A stretch of 64,000 bases of DNA from Nissolia schottii (taxonomy: Eukaryota; Streptophyta; Magnoliopsida; Fabales; Fabaceae): the NCBI GenBank assembly GCA_003254905.1, contig QANU01073111.1, positions 666,097-730,096 on the forward strand. The letters are read 5' to 3'. Positions 13,312-25,400 of the stretch are shown here, piece after piece. A program made the position numbers and the translations under genes. Within the stretch, counting starts at the first letter, position 1. Each line of letters begins with the position of its first letter. The notes beneath the pieces were generated by a model that did no database searches, was not told the DNA's origin, and worked only from the letters and a program-made list of their open reading frames with translations.

Positions 13312-13395
13312 AGCAACACCGCTGCCGTATCTGCTCCGGCGCAAACTTCCGGCCACTCTCACCGGAAAACCTGTTCATCCTCTTCACCGTTTCCG

Positions 13396-13900
13396 GTAAG
13401 TTTCCGCGCGGTTACTATTTTGGGGAGAAAAACTACAACCTTCAAGAGTTCTCTCTTTATTTGCATTTTTCCATTTCTGGATCGAGTCTTGTACTGCACT
13501 CTTGGTTGCGTTCCCTTCAACTTATCCTCTCTGTTTAGCCTCCGAAAACAAAACCCTTCGTTCTTACTTTTTGGTGGAGTGATTTTTCTGGGGTTTGGAG
13601 CACATTTCATCTTCCGTGAGCTCTTCTAGTTCTGGTTGCTTTCGGTTTCTGTGTACGCTTCTTCTTCAATTAGCAAATGCAGCTGTTTCGTCATCTTCCA
13701 CACTCTCTTCTTTGACCCGTTCTCCAGTGGTTTTCACCCCCGGTTTCAAATCTAGCCGTTACCGAAGTTAAAAACCGCTATTCTTTTTTCTTTTTCTTCT
13801 TCTTATCCTGTTTTGGGAAAAAATCTTTACTCTGAAGTTCTGTTCTGTTATCCGCTTTCTAAATTCGGTTCCTTTCATCCTCTCTGCTTGTTTTTCTCAG
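13396..13900 (+). other. Probable 5' leader intron of the PXC2-like gene
   Basis: The donor TTCCG/GTAAGTTT at 13396 and the acceptor TTGTTTTTCTCAG ending at 13900 have good consensus, and the 505-bp interior is T-rich as plant introns are. The ATG follows 39 bases after the acceptor. Short ORFs inside have no known likeness. No transcript evidence was available. Confidence 0.5.
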
Positions 13901-13939
13901 CTCAATTTCACATGGGTCTGTAGACTCTAGTGTCTGGAA

Positions 13940-16900
13940 ATGCGAACGTTTTTGAAAATGAGGGCTCTTCTCTGCCTATGGTTGGTCTCCTTGCTGCTTC
14001 TTCTGGCGGCTGCTCCGGCGCCGGTGACCGCCGTGAGCCCCTCCCTGAACGACGACGTTCTGGGGCTGATAGTGTTCAAGGCAGATATACAAGATCCCAA
14101 GGGAAAGCTCGCATCTTGGAACGAAGACGATGAGAGCGCTTGTGTTGGTTGGGTGGGTGTGAGGTGCAACCCTAGATCCAATAGGGTCGTTGAGCTCAAC
14201 CTCGATGGGTTTTCCCTCTCCGGGAAGATTGGCCGTGGCTTGCTGAGGTTGCAGTTTCTGCGCAAGCTTTCACTTTCCAACAACAACCTCACTGGGGGCA
14301 TTAGCCCCAACATTGCTCACATCGACAACCTTCGGGTCATTGATTTGAGTGATAACAATCTCTCGGGGGAAGTTCCTGATGATTTTTTCCAGCAATGTGG
14401 GTCTCTCAGGGCTGTTTCTTTGGCCAGGAACAGGTTCTCTGGGAAGGTTCCCTCTAGTTTGGGGTCGTGTTCTGCTGTTGCTTCCATTGACCTCGCTTCT
14501 AACCAGTTTTCGGGTTCTGTCCCTGCTGGGGTTTGGGGCTTGAGTGGACTCAGGTCGCTGGATTTGTCTGGAAACATGTTGGAGGGTGAGATTCCGAAAG
14601 GGCTTGATGTGTTGAAGAACTTGCGGAGCATTAGCCTGGCTAACAATCAGATATCTGGGGAGATTCCCAATGGGTTTGGGAGCTGCTTGCTCTTGAGGTC
14701 TGTCGATATCGGCGAGAATTTGCTTACTGGTAGCCTGCCAAGGGATTTGAAGGAACTCACATTGTGTAGTTACCTGGGTTTGCGTGGGAACGCTCTCTCC
14801 GGAGAGGTTCCTGAGTGGATTGGAGAGATGAGAGGGCTTGAGACATTAGACCTCTCGCGGAATAGATTTTCCGGTCAGGTGCCACATTCTATTGGAAATC
14901 TTCAGTCACTGAAGATGTTGAATTTTTCTGGAAATGGTTTCTCTGGCAACCTGCCAGAGTCTATGACAAATTGCACAAGCCTTTTGGCCTTGGATGTCAG
15001 CCACAATTCGATGTCTGGAGGTCTTCCATCTTGGATTTTCAAGTCAGATTTGGAGAAGGTTTTGGTCTCAGAAAATGGACGGAATGGTGGCAAGAAAAGC
15101 CCTTTGTTTTCCTTGGCTCAAGTTGCAGTTCAAAGTCTTCAAGTTCTGGATCTATCTGACAACACATTTTTGGGTGAAATCCCATCTGCTATTGCAGGTT
15201 TAAGCAGCTTGCAGTTTTTGAATTTATCTAATAACTCTCTTAGAGGTCATATACCCACTGCAATTGGTGAATTGAAAACGCTGTCTAGTCTTGACTTGAG
15301 TGAGAATCAGCTAAATGGAAGCATACCTTGGGAAATAGGAGGAGCCACATCGCTGAAAGAACTGAGATTGGAAAAGAATTTTCTAGTTGGGAAAATGCCA
15401 ACCTCGATTGAGAACTGCTCTTCATTATCAACTTTGTAAGCTCCGTTCCCTTTTTCCTTATCTATGTTTCATTTTGGCATGTTATATTTCAGTAGGTAAT
15501 TTGGGTGTGCAGCATTTAATTGATTTGTTGAGGTTTCGTCACATGGATTTGCATTGAAAGTTTTTGACTTGCCTTAACTTAGATACATTTAAACTCAAAC
15601 CAACACGTTTGTTCATGGTTGATATGATCCTCATTGTGACTTCCCTTTATGCTATCATTGATTCCATGTTCTCTTGAGGAGAGCACCTTATTATGATCCA
15701 ATATAAGACAACTTGCGTTCTCGACACCGATTTAATCTGAGATGAAGCTTTGTTTATTTTGGCATAAACATGCATACAACTATGCTCATGTATTATTGCT
15801 TCAGCATATAACGATGTTAAGTTGTATGACATTTCTCACCTTTTGGATATACTACAAAATAGAAAAAGCTAAAGGAATAAGAAAAGATGTGCATAATTCA
15901 TCTCTACTCTTGTGGAATGGATGATGAAAGTGACATAAATTATCAAATCTGTGTTATTATTACTTTGCTTTATATATGTCAATGCTATTGCATTATCATG
16001 CATTGCTACTTTTTCCCTAATAGGCACCTTTGTCTGGCTTTTTTATCTTTTTTAGTTTTAAAAATCACACAGTAAGACCTCTCCTTTTTCATATATTGGC
16101 TCTGATTCTCTTTTACAATTTTTTGTTTCCTTTTTCTCCTTTTCTTTGTTGTGTAGGATTCTGTCACAGAACAGATTGGGTGGGTTGATACCTGCAGCAC
16201 TTGCAAAACTCACCAACCTACAAACAGTGGACTTATCATTTAACAACTTTACTGGAAACCTTCCCAAGCAATTGGCCAATCTTCCCAATCTAATTTCCTT
16301 CAATTTATCTCACAACAACCTCCAAGGTGAACTGCCAGCTGGTGGTTTTTTCAACACCATTTCGCCGTACTCTGTTTCTGGCAATCCATCCCTTTGTGGA
16401 TCTGCAGTTAACAAATCATGCCCTGCTGTCCTCCCTAAGCCTATTGTTCTAAATCCCAACACTACTACTGACTCTGGATCGGGTGTAGTGCCTCCTACTT
16501 TGGGTCACAAAAGAATCATTCTCAGCATTTCTGCACTCATTGCCATTGGTGCAGCTGCTGTCATTGTAATTGGTGTCATTAGCATCACTGTTCTCAATCT
16601 CCGCGTTCGGGCCACCACAACACGATCTGCAGCTGCCCTCACATTTTCCGCAGGGGATGAATTCAGCCATTCTCCATCTACAGATGCCAACTCTGGCAAA
16701 CTTGTCATGTTTTCAGGTGAGCCTGATTTTAGCTCTGGAGCGCATGCTTTGCTTAATAAGGATTGTGAGCTTGGGCGTGGAGGGTTTGGGGCAGTATATC
16801 AAACAGTTCTTAGAGACGGGCGTTCGGTTGCTATAAAGAAGCTCACTGTATCCAGCCTTGTCAAGTCTCAAGAAGATTTTGAAAGAGAAGTGAAGAAATT

Positions 16901-17606
16901 AGGAAAAGTCAGACACCAAAATCTTGTGGAGCTTGAAGGTTATTATTGGACTCCATCACTGCAGCTCCTCATATATGAGTATGTCTCAGGTGGCAGTCTC
17001 TATAAGCATCTCCATGAAGGATCAGGTGGAAACTTCCTCTCTTGGAATGAGAGATTCAATGTGATTCTTGGTACAGCAAAGGCCTTGGCTCACTTGCACA
17101 ACTCAAACATCATTCACTATAACATCAAGTCAACCAATGTCCTCCTCGATAGCTATGGTGAACCTAAAATAGGGGATTTTGGCCTAGCGAGGCTGTTACC
17201 AATGCTGGACCGTTATGTTTTGAGCAGTAAAATTCAAAGCGCCCTCGGCTACATGGCGCCGGAGTTTGCCTGCAAAACAGTGAAAATTACAGAGAAGTGC
17301 GATGTTTACGGGTTTGGAATTTTGGTTTTGGAGATTGTTACAGGGAAGAGGCCGGTTGAATACATGGAGGATGACGTGGTGGTACTTTGTGACATGGTCA
17401 GGGGAGCATTGGAAGAAGGCAGGGTGGAAGAATGCATTGATGAGAGGCTCCAAGGGAAGTTCCCGGCAGAGGAAGCAATCCCAGTGATGAAGCTTGGCTT
17501 GATATGCACATCACAAGTGCCATCTAATAGGCCAGACATGGGAGAGGTAGTTAACATACTTGAGCTGATAAGATGCCCCTCAGAAGGACAAGAGGAGCTG
17601 GGATGA
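13940..17606 (+). CDS. PXC2: PXC2-like leucine-rich repeat receptor kinase
   Basis: Exons 13940-15435 and 16157-17606 join (donor GTAAGC, acceptor TTGTGTAG) into 981 codons. The start MRTFLKMRALL is the first in-frame ATG; a second Met at 13958 is possible. Order: signal peptide to about residue 31; N-terminal cap with paired Cys; about 20 LRRs (roughly residues 75-590); one membrane helix near 619-642; kinase about 700-975. The glycine loop GRGGFG is at 705-710 and the beta-3 Lys in VAIKK at 726. The catalytic loop reads HYNIK, so Asn821 replaces the usual catalytic Asp; DFG is at 839-841. The intron falls inside the LRR region. As far as I recall, the family takes its name from correlation with the vascular PXY receptor. 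A plasma-membrane receptor role is inferred; the ligand is unknown. The HYN loop suggests weak or absent catalysis. Confidence 0.88.
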
Positions 17607-19228
17607 GTTGAGACTTGCATTTTTCATGACTATGAATGAGAGAGACGATACAACAATGGGTTATCCGGCGAACAAGAATCCGGTTTTATTTATTTGTGGA
17701 AGAGAAATTTAGTTGTTGGAAAAAAATGTTCTCTTTGCTTTTGTAATTTTTCTCTTGATAGTTTTTAGTTTGGTTTTAAGATTTTTCTATTATGCTACAC
17801 CTAGGATGCCGGATTCCTTTTCACCGGGTTCCATTTTGGGGGGCCCTTCTGAAAACCCTTTGAGAATTGTTGCTCATTTGCTGATCTTTCAGATTTTAGT
17901 TTGTTCCTTTTGGTGTCTAACTCATTTGTTTCTGACAGCTTTTGCCTTTTGTATGCGAAGGAATGATATTTGTAGGCACGCTTGTTGTATGAGACGTATC
18001 AAGAGCACAAGTAATGGGGAAATGGAATATTAGATAGTGTAATGCTGCTTAGCATCTGATGCCCTTATTTTCATATTTGTCTGTCCTTATTTTAGTTCTG
18101 TGGCTTAGTCCAGTCCTGAATCCATTTATTGAAAGAAACGTGATTCCATTAATTTATTACTACTTCCCTCAAGCGGAGCTCCCACATGACCTAAGTGTCA
18201 TGGAAAAATGAAATCAATGCAATATTGTCTCCAACTTGACATTGTTCTTGCACCGATTTCGTAGCTAGCTGTAATGGTCTGGTTGTTTATGCAAGAAACG
18301 AATTTGACCAATGCAATTGACTAAGATGTTTCCATGCATCAAAAACTGTGTAATAAAATGCCAATTTGTAAGTCAAAAGTGGATTAAGAGCCTCGGGACT
18401 TCCCAGATTCTTAGCAACCACTTTTAAGCAAATATTTTTATTTATATTAAAATCTAATCGTCATCATTATTGCATATAATAATTGGATGGGAAGAAAAGT
18501 GCTCCATACATATGAGAGAGAGCGCATGCCTTAACATCACTCTGGCAAATATAGTAAATCTCTGTTATGGGATTATAAAATATTACATGATATGATGCTG
18601 TCGGAATAGAAGCTCTATTTTCTGTTATATATTGCTACCCATGTCTCTGCCTCTATTTTCTGTCATAACATATTTGAATATGCAATTTTCATTATTCCAT
18701 CTAGGGAAAATGCTCTTGATATAGATCACCAGTATTTAACTAATTTGACTCCTATCAAATTGGCCCATTATGTATATTTGCCTGAAAAAATAAATACTCC
18801 CTTAACTAACTAAGCATTCGTATGTAAACTTTGCTTTATTTAATCGTGATATATTGTTAGACTTTAATGCATAATAATTTAGTTGCCGACTAGTGTTGTA
18901 GCACCCTAACAAGCTAGAGATGAAAATAAGAAAAGATTTACACACTTCTCTATGCTTCTAGTGTATATTCTATTCCTTGTCTTGCCCTACGAACATGAAA
19001 TGGAAAAAAGATATGTAGAGAAAAAAACAATCACAAGATAAAGAAGCGAAAGAACCCTTTATGGGAGGGAGTAGGGGTAACCATGTGCATATATATATTG
19101 GAAGCAGTGAGTTGTCCCTATAGTCCCCTAGTGTGCATTTTTCTGTAAATTACACAAACGGTGTTGGGCCCAATGCAATGTAACCTAATACATTGACTTT
19201 CTCATCGTCCATTAGTAAAGCACATGGA

Positions 19229-19288
<60 letters not shown>

Positions 19289-19900
19289 TCCATTATTTCC
19301 ACATATGGTGAATATCCTACTTAAAATGCCAAGTGAGCTAATTTTATCTAGTCCTATACCAAAATTGTAGTCATTGAGGAATTAAAAATAAAAAATGTAA
19401 AATATTGAATGAGTTCAATAATATATAAAATTTGGATTTGGAGTGAGCATTAGGTGCGCAGATTGAGGACAAGCACTAAAATTTTTAAATAATTAAATTT
19501 ACTTTTGAGAATACTAATGCATACCGTTTATAGAAGCAGTCAAAAAATGCAGAAACTGTTTTATACATCTGCAAAACTTTGGATGAAATAAGGGATGCAA
19601 CATGATTGAGATGAAGAAAAAAAGAGACGCACTGCCACTTTTCTTTTATTCCAATTGGACCAATTATTGCTTTTGGAGCGACAAAATCTGGCTCCTCACT
19701 TCTAAGGGGGGAGCTATTTTCACTTGCTTTAATTCATGTCTTTAATGTTAGGGACCCAATATCGGAAATTTTGATAAGAGTAATCTTTAGTTTGGTATAT
19801 CAAAATGTAAACTTAAATTTAATATCTATCTTTTTAATATTTAAAATGACAAAGTTGTATGTCCCATGTTTTTGCTAAATTTTAAAATTAAATAAGAATG
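17607..19900. other. 3' flank of the PXC2-like gene and intergenic DNA
   Basis: The first few hundred bases are probably 3' UTR; the ORF at 17713-18033 starts without a recognisable domain. The rest is AT-rich with no gene seen, apart from the compound microsatellite near 19232-19288. Confidence 0.5.
19232..19288. repeat. Compound microsatellite (TC)n-(TA)n
   Basis: About 17 TC units run directly into about 11 TA units. Such tracts are usually length-variable. Confidence 0.95.
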
Positions 19901-20434
19901 TGATAACAATTGAGATTGATCCTGGAGCTCCTCTGCGGGTTCAGGGTCGCCGGGACGGGTACTGCAATGACTCTGACGCTCAAGTTAGTGAAGGTTCGAA
20001 ACAATAGGGGAATCAAGGGGGAAGTGGGTTCTGGAGTACCTGGTGTGCTGCTTAGGTTTAAATACCTGAGTGGTGTGCGTTGCTCCCTGGAGAGAGGATA
20101 TCACAGGGCGAAAATCTCTCTGATCGTTGGTGGGGATCGTGGAGCGTTGCTCCCTGGAGGGAGAATATCAAGGGGCGAGAATTTCTCTAATCGTTGGCGG
20201 AGATCGTGGTGCATTGCTTCCTAGAGGGAGGATATTAAAGGAGGTTCCAAGATGGGCCTTAATGGCCTAGTCTATAACATGAGCCCCCCACCAGCTCGAA
20301 GTGCGGAGTGAAGTTCTGTGGTCCGAGTTAGATACATGAATTTGTTCCATGGATCTCCGTGGTCCGAGTTAGATACGTGTGTGTCATCACGAATTTGTTC
20401 TGTGGAAGCTTATGACTTGGTTATTTTATTACTC

Positions 20435-20640
20435 TCAGTTTTGTACAGCAGACTTCCATGAGATAGCTCCTCCTGCCAATATATAAATGTATCTTGATGT
20501 GGAGCGCCTGCTATCTTGGCATCCTGCAAAATCAGAGTCGGAGTACCCGATGATCTCTAAATTGCCCGATCTCCGATAAGTGAGCATGTGATCATTTGTT
20601 CTCTTCAAATAACGCATCGCGCGTTTGGCCACTTTCCAGT
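20435..20640 (-). pseudogene. Ty1/copia RNase H fragment inside the gypsy-like element
   Basis: About 66 codons remain open: AKRAMRYLKRTNDHML, then IIGYSDSDFAGCQDSRRSTS, then GGAISWKS. This is the classic copia RNase H stretch. The rest of RT and RNase H is absent. The fragment is flanked on both sides by similar gypsy-element sequence (TATTTTATTACTCTCAGTTT versus TATTTTATTGCTCTCGGTTT), which hints at insertion or template switching within a repeat. Confidence 0.8.
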
Positions 20641-20844
20641 GCTGTTTATTTTACTGCTCTAGGTTTTGTACCGGGATTATCACTTAGTTATTTTATTGCT
20701 CTCGGTTTTGTGCCGAGCTTATGTATTTTTCTTTCCGTGGATTGTTGTCGACTCCCGAGTGATCAGTTTGGGGGAATTATTTCTTTACCACTTTTTCGGC
20801 AATTTTTTCTAATGCTTGATCATGACTCCATCCAAGACCATTTG

Positions 20845-21200
20845 TGACCAAAAGCATCTAAGTGATGCTGAGGGTTTGTGGTCCCATCATACGATTCCAT
20901 GTCCGTGGGAGGACGGAAACTGTGTGTGGGCATCGTGTTGAGAATTTTATCTGCGAAAGGGTGGTTCTCCTTCCCTTTCGTCTTCCTCACCCCGATAGGT
21001 GCTTTTTCAGCATTGTGGGTGTTTGCTTCCGCAAACACTTTGTACACAGGTTCTTGTGCCTCTTTGTTTGTCAATGATTGACTTTGGCCATCACCGCGGT
21101 TAAGACCGTCGATGTGGCGCTCCCTCTCGCGAGCTTCTTGTATGATCTGCTTTTGCTTCCTCTCTGCGTCCTTCTTGGCTGGTGTGTTTGAGTGGCATGG
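20845..21200 (-). pseudogene. Truncated gypsy gag N-terminus
   Basis: The frame reads through a charged stretch (KKDAERKQKQIIQEARERER) to FADKILNTMPTHSFRPPTDM and YDGTTNPQHHLDAF, the region just before the retrotransposon gag domain. Homology then stops at about 20845 and unrelated sequence follows. An ATG at the expected place near the PBS lies in another frame, so the copy is broken. Confidence 0.65.
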
Positions 21201-22365
21201 TGGTAGAGATTCTTCAGGGTCCAAAAAAGGTGTAGGATGCCGTAAAAAAGTCCCCACAGATGGCGCCAATATATCGAAGGGGTACAATTTAGATCCTGAA
21301 GCTCCTCTGCAAGTTTGGGGTCGCAGGACGGGTACTTGCAAGGACAACGACGCTCAAGTCAGTGAAGGTTCGAAACAATAGGGGAATCAATGGGGAAGTA
21401 AGTTCTGGCATACCTGGCGTGCTGCTTAGGTTTAAATACCTGAGTGGTGTGCATTGCTCCCTGGAGGGAGGATATCATGGGGCGAGAATCTCTCTGATCA
21501 TTGGCGGGGATGGTGGAGCGAGAATCTCTCTGATCGTTAGCAGGGATCGTGGAATGTTGCTCCCTGGAGGGAGGATATTAAGGGGCGAGAATTTCTCTGA
21601 TAGTTGGCGAGGATCATGGTGCGTTGCTCCTAGGAGGGAGGATATTAGGGGAGGTTCCAAGATGGGCCTTAATGACCCAGTCTATAACAAAATGCTTTCA
21701 CAACCTAGTTTGCAGTTTTAGTTGTCACATCTCATTTGCAATCTCAATTGCTATTACAGTCACATTTAATTTGACAAATCAACAAAAATATAACAATACA
21801 GTAATGTTAATGAATTGATTGACTAATTTAGCCTACAATTTACTATTTTAAAAATTAAAAAAAATAGTTTAAATTTCAAAGATCAATTGACATAAACTTA
21901 TACTTTTAGTTAGAACTCAATTGAGCATTGCCAGGATTTGCCCTAACTACCATACCTTACAAACTTTTAAGAAAACAAACTTTTAAGAAATCGGTTTTTA
22001 TATTCCAGTCCAAGATCTTTTACATTAAAGCCCAAGTTCGTTCTTCTCCTCGACCAACATGGAGCATGAAAATGCCCACGTCAACAAAATAAACGAACAC
22101 ATTCACAGCGACGTCGTTTTGAGGTATAATAACAAAAAAAATGTCGTGTTGTATATACACGCAAGTTATACAAAGCAGTACACGACACGTCGTACAAATC
22201 ATCTTCAAGTTAAGCCCTCGGCATCTGGAAGAAAACAGTACTTGTACTGCTTGCTTCCTGCTTCTTTGTGCGTCACTCCCTCCAAAACGTCACGAATGGC
22301 AGCGCAAAACGACGCCGTTTTACACCAACCACTACCCGTAAACCCTTGCTGAAGCTCGCAAGATC

Positions 22366-22377
22366 CCCCCCCCCCCC
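22366..22377 (+). repeat. Poly-C tract upstream of the U-box gene
   Basis: A run of about 12 C sits about 45 bp upstream of the ATG, in the probable 5' UTR. Homopolymer length may be unreliable in an assembly. Confidence 0.7.
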
Positions 22378-22421
22378 ATTCACGGTTCCGAAAATCATCG
22401 ATTCGCGATTCACACACACTC

Positions 22422-25400
22422 ATGTCCTCCGAAGAGATCGGTCTCGCCCCTGACCAGAGGATCGAATCGGGTCTCAACTCCCCACTCGTCTTCCAGGAAG
22501 ATCCCTTGAGCTTCTCATGTGGGGCCCCGCAGCGCCGGGTCGGTGACCCGGGTCCGAAAACTCGCGAGCTCGGCGGCTTCATTGTCGACAAGGTTTTCGC
22601 CATGGAGCGCGATCGGTTCTTTGCCTCCCAGGGCCCGGAGTTTCGCCGGGGCGTTTACGGCGATTGCTCCGGCCGCCGGGACCCCCGCGACGCCCGCAAT
22701 TGGAGCGGGAACGGGAGCGCCGCCACTCCCAGCGGCGACGAATCGGACGGCGACGACGACGAAGATGATGACGAGGATGACGACGACGACGACGATGACA
22801 ACGAAATGGACCGGCGGCTCGTCTGCGTTGGTGATGGGAGCAAGCGCAATTCGAACGCAATCGGTGACATCAACGGTAACCACGGTGGTGGTGGTGGTGC
22901 GATGTCGAATGGGAAAGGAAAGAAGCATTCCCCTTATGGTATGAATCAAGGAAGAAAGTTTTCATCTTTGGCTTTGAAAAATGTTGCAACTTGATTTTTG
23001 AGTTTCGTGGTGTTTGTTATGTGAAAATTTGCATTTAATCTTTGAATTTGATTTGTTGAGTTGTAGTTTCTAGTAGAGAGATGTTGGGGAAGGATGGGCA
23101 GCTGGTGCATAATAATAATGCGAGTGGTACTGATGAAGATCATCATCAAAGAGAGAGATTGGGAAAGTCTGAGGGTGCTGTGACCATTGCTGAAACTGAC
23201 TGTGATGAGTACTATTCCCACTATCTTCAAGGGGCAGAAGGGTCTGCTTCTGTGCAGAAGGTTATGGGGGATGAGAATGGTTGTGGGTTTAGTGGAAGAA
23301 AGGAGGTTCTGTATTCAACCGAGTCAGGGGAGTCATTGAGGGCAATTCTTTCAGATCCTGTTACGTAAGTCTCTCACCTTGTCCTTGGTATTATGTTGTG
23401 ATTGTTGATTGTTGAGCAATAATTGAGATAATGTGGAGTTATGCAGGTTTAATTTTCATAATTTGCTTTCCGTTTGGTTCTTAATCTTTCATTGCTGAGG
23501 TTCTCAAACCATCTCTTTGGGTTTGTTAAATCAGTTGGCCCTATAAAGGAATGTCAAGTTCATCTTTAGAACATAAAAGCATTGTCTTACACGCATGTGA
23601 ATGCGACTTTCACCAGCTTGCTCCTAAAAATTTTACATACTACTTTCCTTATAAACGTCTTTTCCCTTTTCTTTCCTTTATTAGAATGTCTCTTCTACCT
23701 GTGTCATTGTCATCTCAAAAACTTGCAGAATGACGAAAAAGAAGAACCTTCAGTACTGACAATTTACAAAATAATATGCTGTGTACTTTATTAGATTTGC
23801 ATAGTAACATTTGAGTGATTTCTCATGTAAAAAACTCGGCGCATCTTGCTCAAATTCAGTTTCTTTTGTATTAATTATCTTTTGATTAGAATTATAAGTT
23901 TGGTGATGCAGGATAAAGAAATCATGTTTTGGTGTTTTAATCATGTTTTGGTGTTTTATGTCTCTCCCGGTTTGCTAGTATACAAGCACATCTTTCATCT
24001 GCTAATATGTTGTTTATTTCTAGTGTTGTTCTGTAAGGCTTATACTTGTTAAAATTTGATTTCTTGACTGTTTCATCTTTTAAAAATACAGGGGAGCTCT
24101 TGTGGAGTTGTTTTCTCTATGGCTTATAACTGGCTTATAATTTTTATGTTTATTGTTTCATCATCTGAAAATACAGGGGTGCTCTTATGGATGATGCCAT
24201 GATCTTACCTTGCGGACATTCATTTGGTGGAAGTGGAATACAGCACGTTATTAGACTGGTGGGTTCTAAGCCATCAAATGCCATAATTTTCAGACTCACC
24301 TTTTCTGTGACTAGTCATCTGAAAAACGTTTTTTTAGTATGGAGCTGGTAATTTTCAGCATCTTTTTCTCATGATTCTACTGACTAGGATCCAGGACTCT
24401 CAAAGCAACTTGTGGGGATATTGAGAATAAGTATTTGTGAAGGGGAGATAGGATAGGAGATAAGAATATATAGTTTTGTGTAACTTTAATGGCAAATCCA
24501 GTAAATGTGAAACAAGAATAGTCTCAATTGATTCAATAGATCAAAATTTTCGTTTGTTTTCTAACAATATGGAAAATTATTGAGTTGGTCTTGAGTATAT
24601 CAGACCTGAATTTTTAACTTAGGTATTTTATTATCATGTTTCAATAATGAAACCAGAAACTACTTTCCTCATTCAGGAATTACCATGTGGTTATGTGGCT
24701 AATATAGTTATTGTGCGGTGCATTTTCAGAAAGCTTGCTGCACTTGTTCTCAAACCACATCTGAGGATTCAATATCTCCAAACCTATGTAAGCAAACTAT
24801 GTTGACATTCCATTATCTTTACTCAAATAAGCTCTGGTTTCTTAAATAATAATAGTATAAAACTTTTCTTTTGAAATTTAATATTTGCTCGCCATTTCTT
24901 GTAATTTTAGGTACTGTGTTATGTATAGTTGGTTTTGTTATTACAATGTTTTTGTACCCAAAAATGGGCTAGCAAGTCTTGATAGGATTCGTCTACCTTT
25001 TTGCTTTTATTTTCAAGTGCATTACACACACACGCACGCACAAACTCACACTCCCATTTTTTTATTTGAACAAACTCACACTCCCATTTTTTTATTTGAA
25101 CAAAGTTGAGTTCCTGAAAGCTGAATCTAAATTTTATGTCCTGTGTTTTCGGCCCACCTAGCAGTTTAATTAAAAGCTATGCAAGAGTTCTTTGAAAAGG
25201 TTAAGACATTGAAAATGCGACAATGGTGCATATAAGATACCTTCAAGGTTGTCAAAACTATAAAAATGTATTGTATATAGCAATATTATGTTTCAAAATT
25301 CTGATTTTCTTCCTTGATTTTTTATGTGTCCGTTGCTGGCTGCTTTGATCAGCACTTCAAGCTGCTGTGCAGGCATACCGGCGTGAAGAGGAGTCGTCAT

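Larger units (their letters stand above)
19901..21689 (-). mobile_element. Non-autonomous gypsy-like LTR element with an embedded copia fragment
   Basis: On the minus strand the 5' LTR (about 21272-21689) begins TGTTATAGACTGGGTC. TTGGCGCCATCTGTGGGG (about 21251-21269) follows as a likely primer-binding site. A gag N-terminal stump (about 21200 to 20845) ends in the motif YDGTTNPQHHLDAF, typical of gypsy gag. A purine tract GGTGGGGGGCT abuts the 3' LTR (19901-20279). The flanks GAATG and AAATG are a target duplication with one change. The LTRs carry about 67-bp tandem repeats. The interior holds a Ty1/copia RNase H piece (20435-20640). Most gag and all gypsy pol are missing, so any movement would need proteins supplied in trans. 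Differences between the LTRs show the insertion is not recent. Confidence 0.8.

Noticed and set aside
13927-15203. Antisense and shifted ORFs within PXC2-like exon 1
   Set aside because: Shadows of the LRR coding frame, with no domain of their own.
17713-18033. 106-residue ORF downstream of the PXC2-like gene
   Set aside because: It lies in the expected 3' UTR and has no recognisable domain.
22515-22949. Long ORFs in other frames of U-box exon 1
   Set aside because: They come from the GC-rich GAC-repeat exon. Only the + frame from 22422 continues through eight spliced exons to a U-box.
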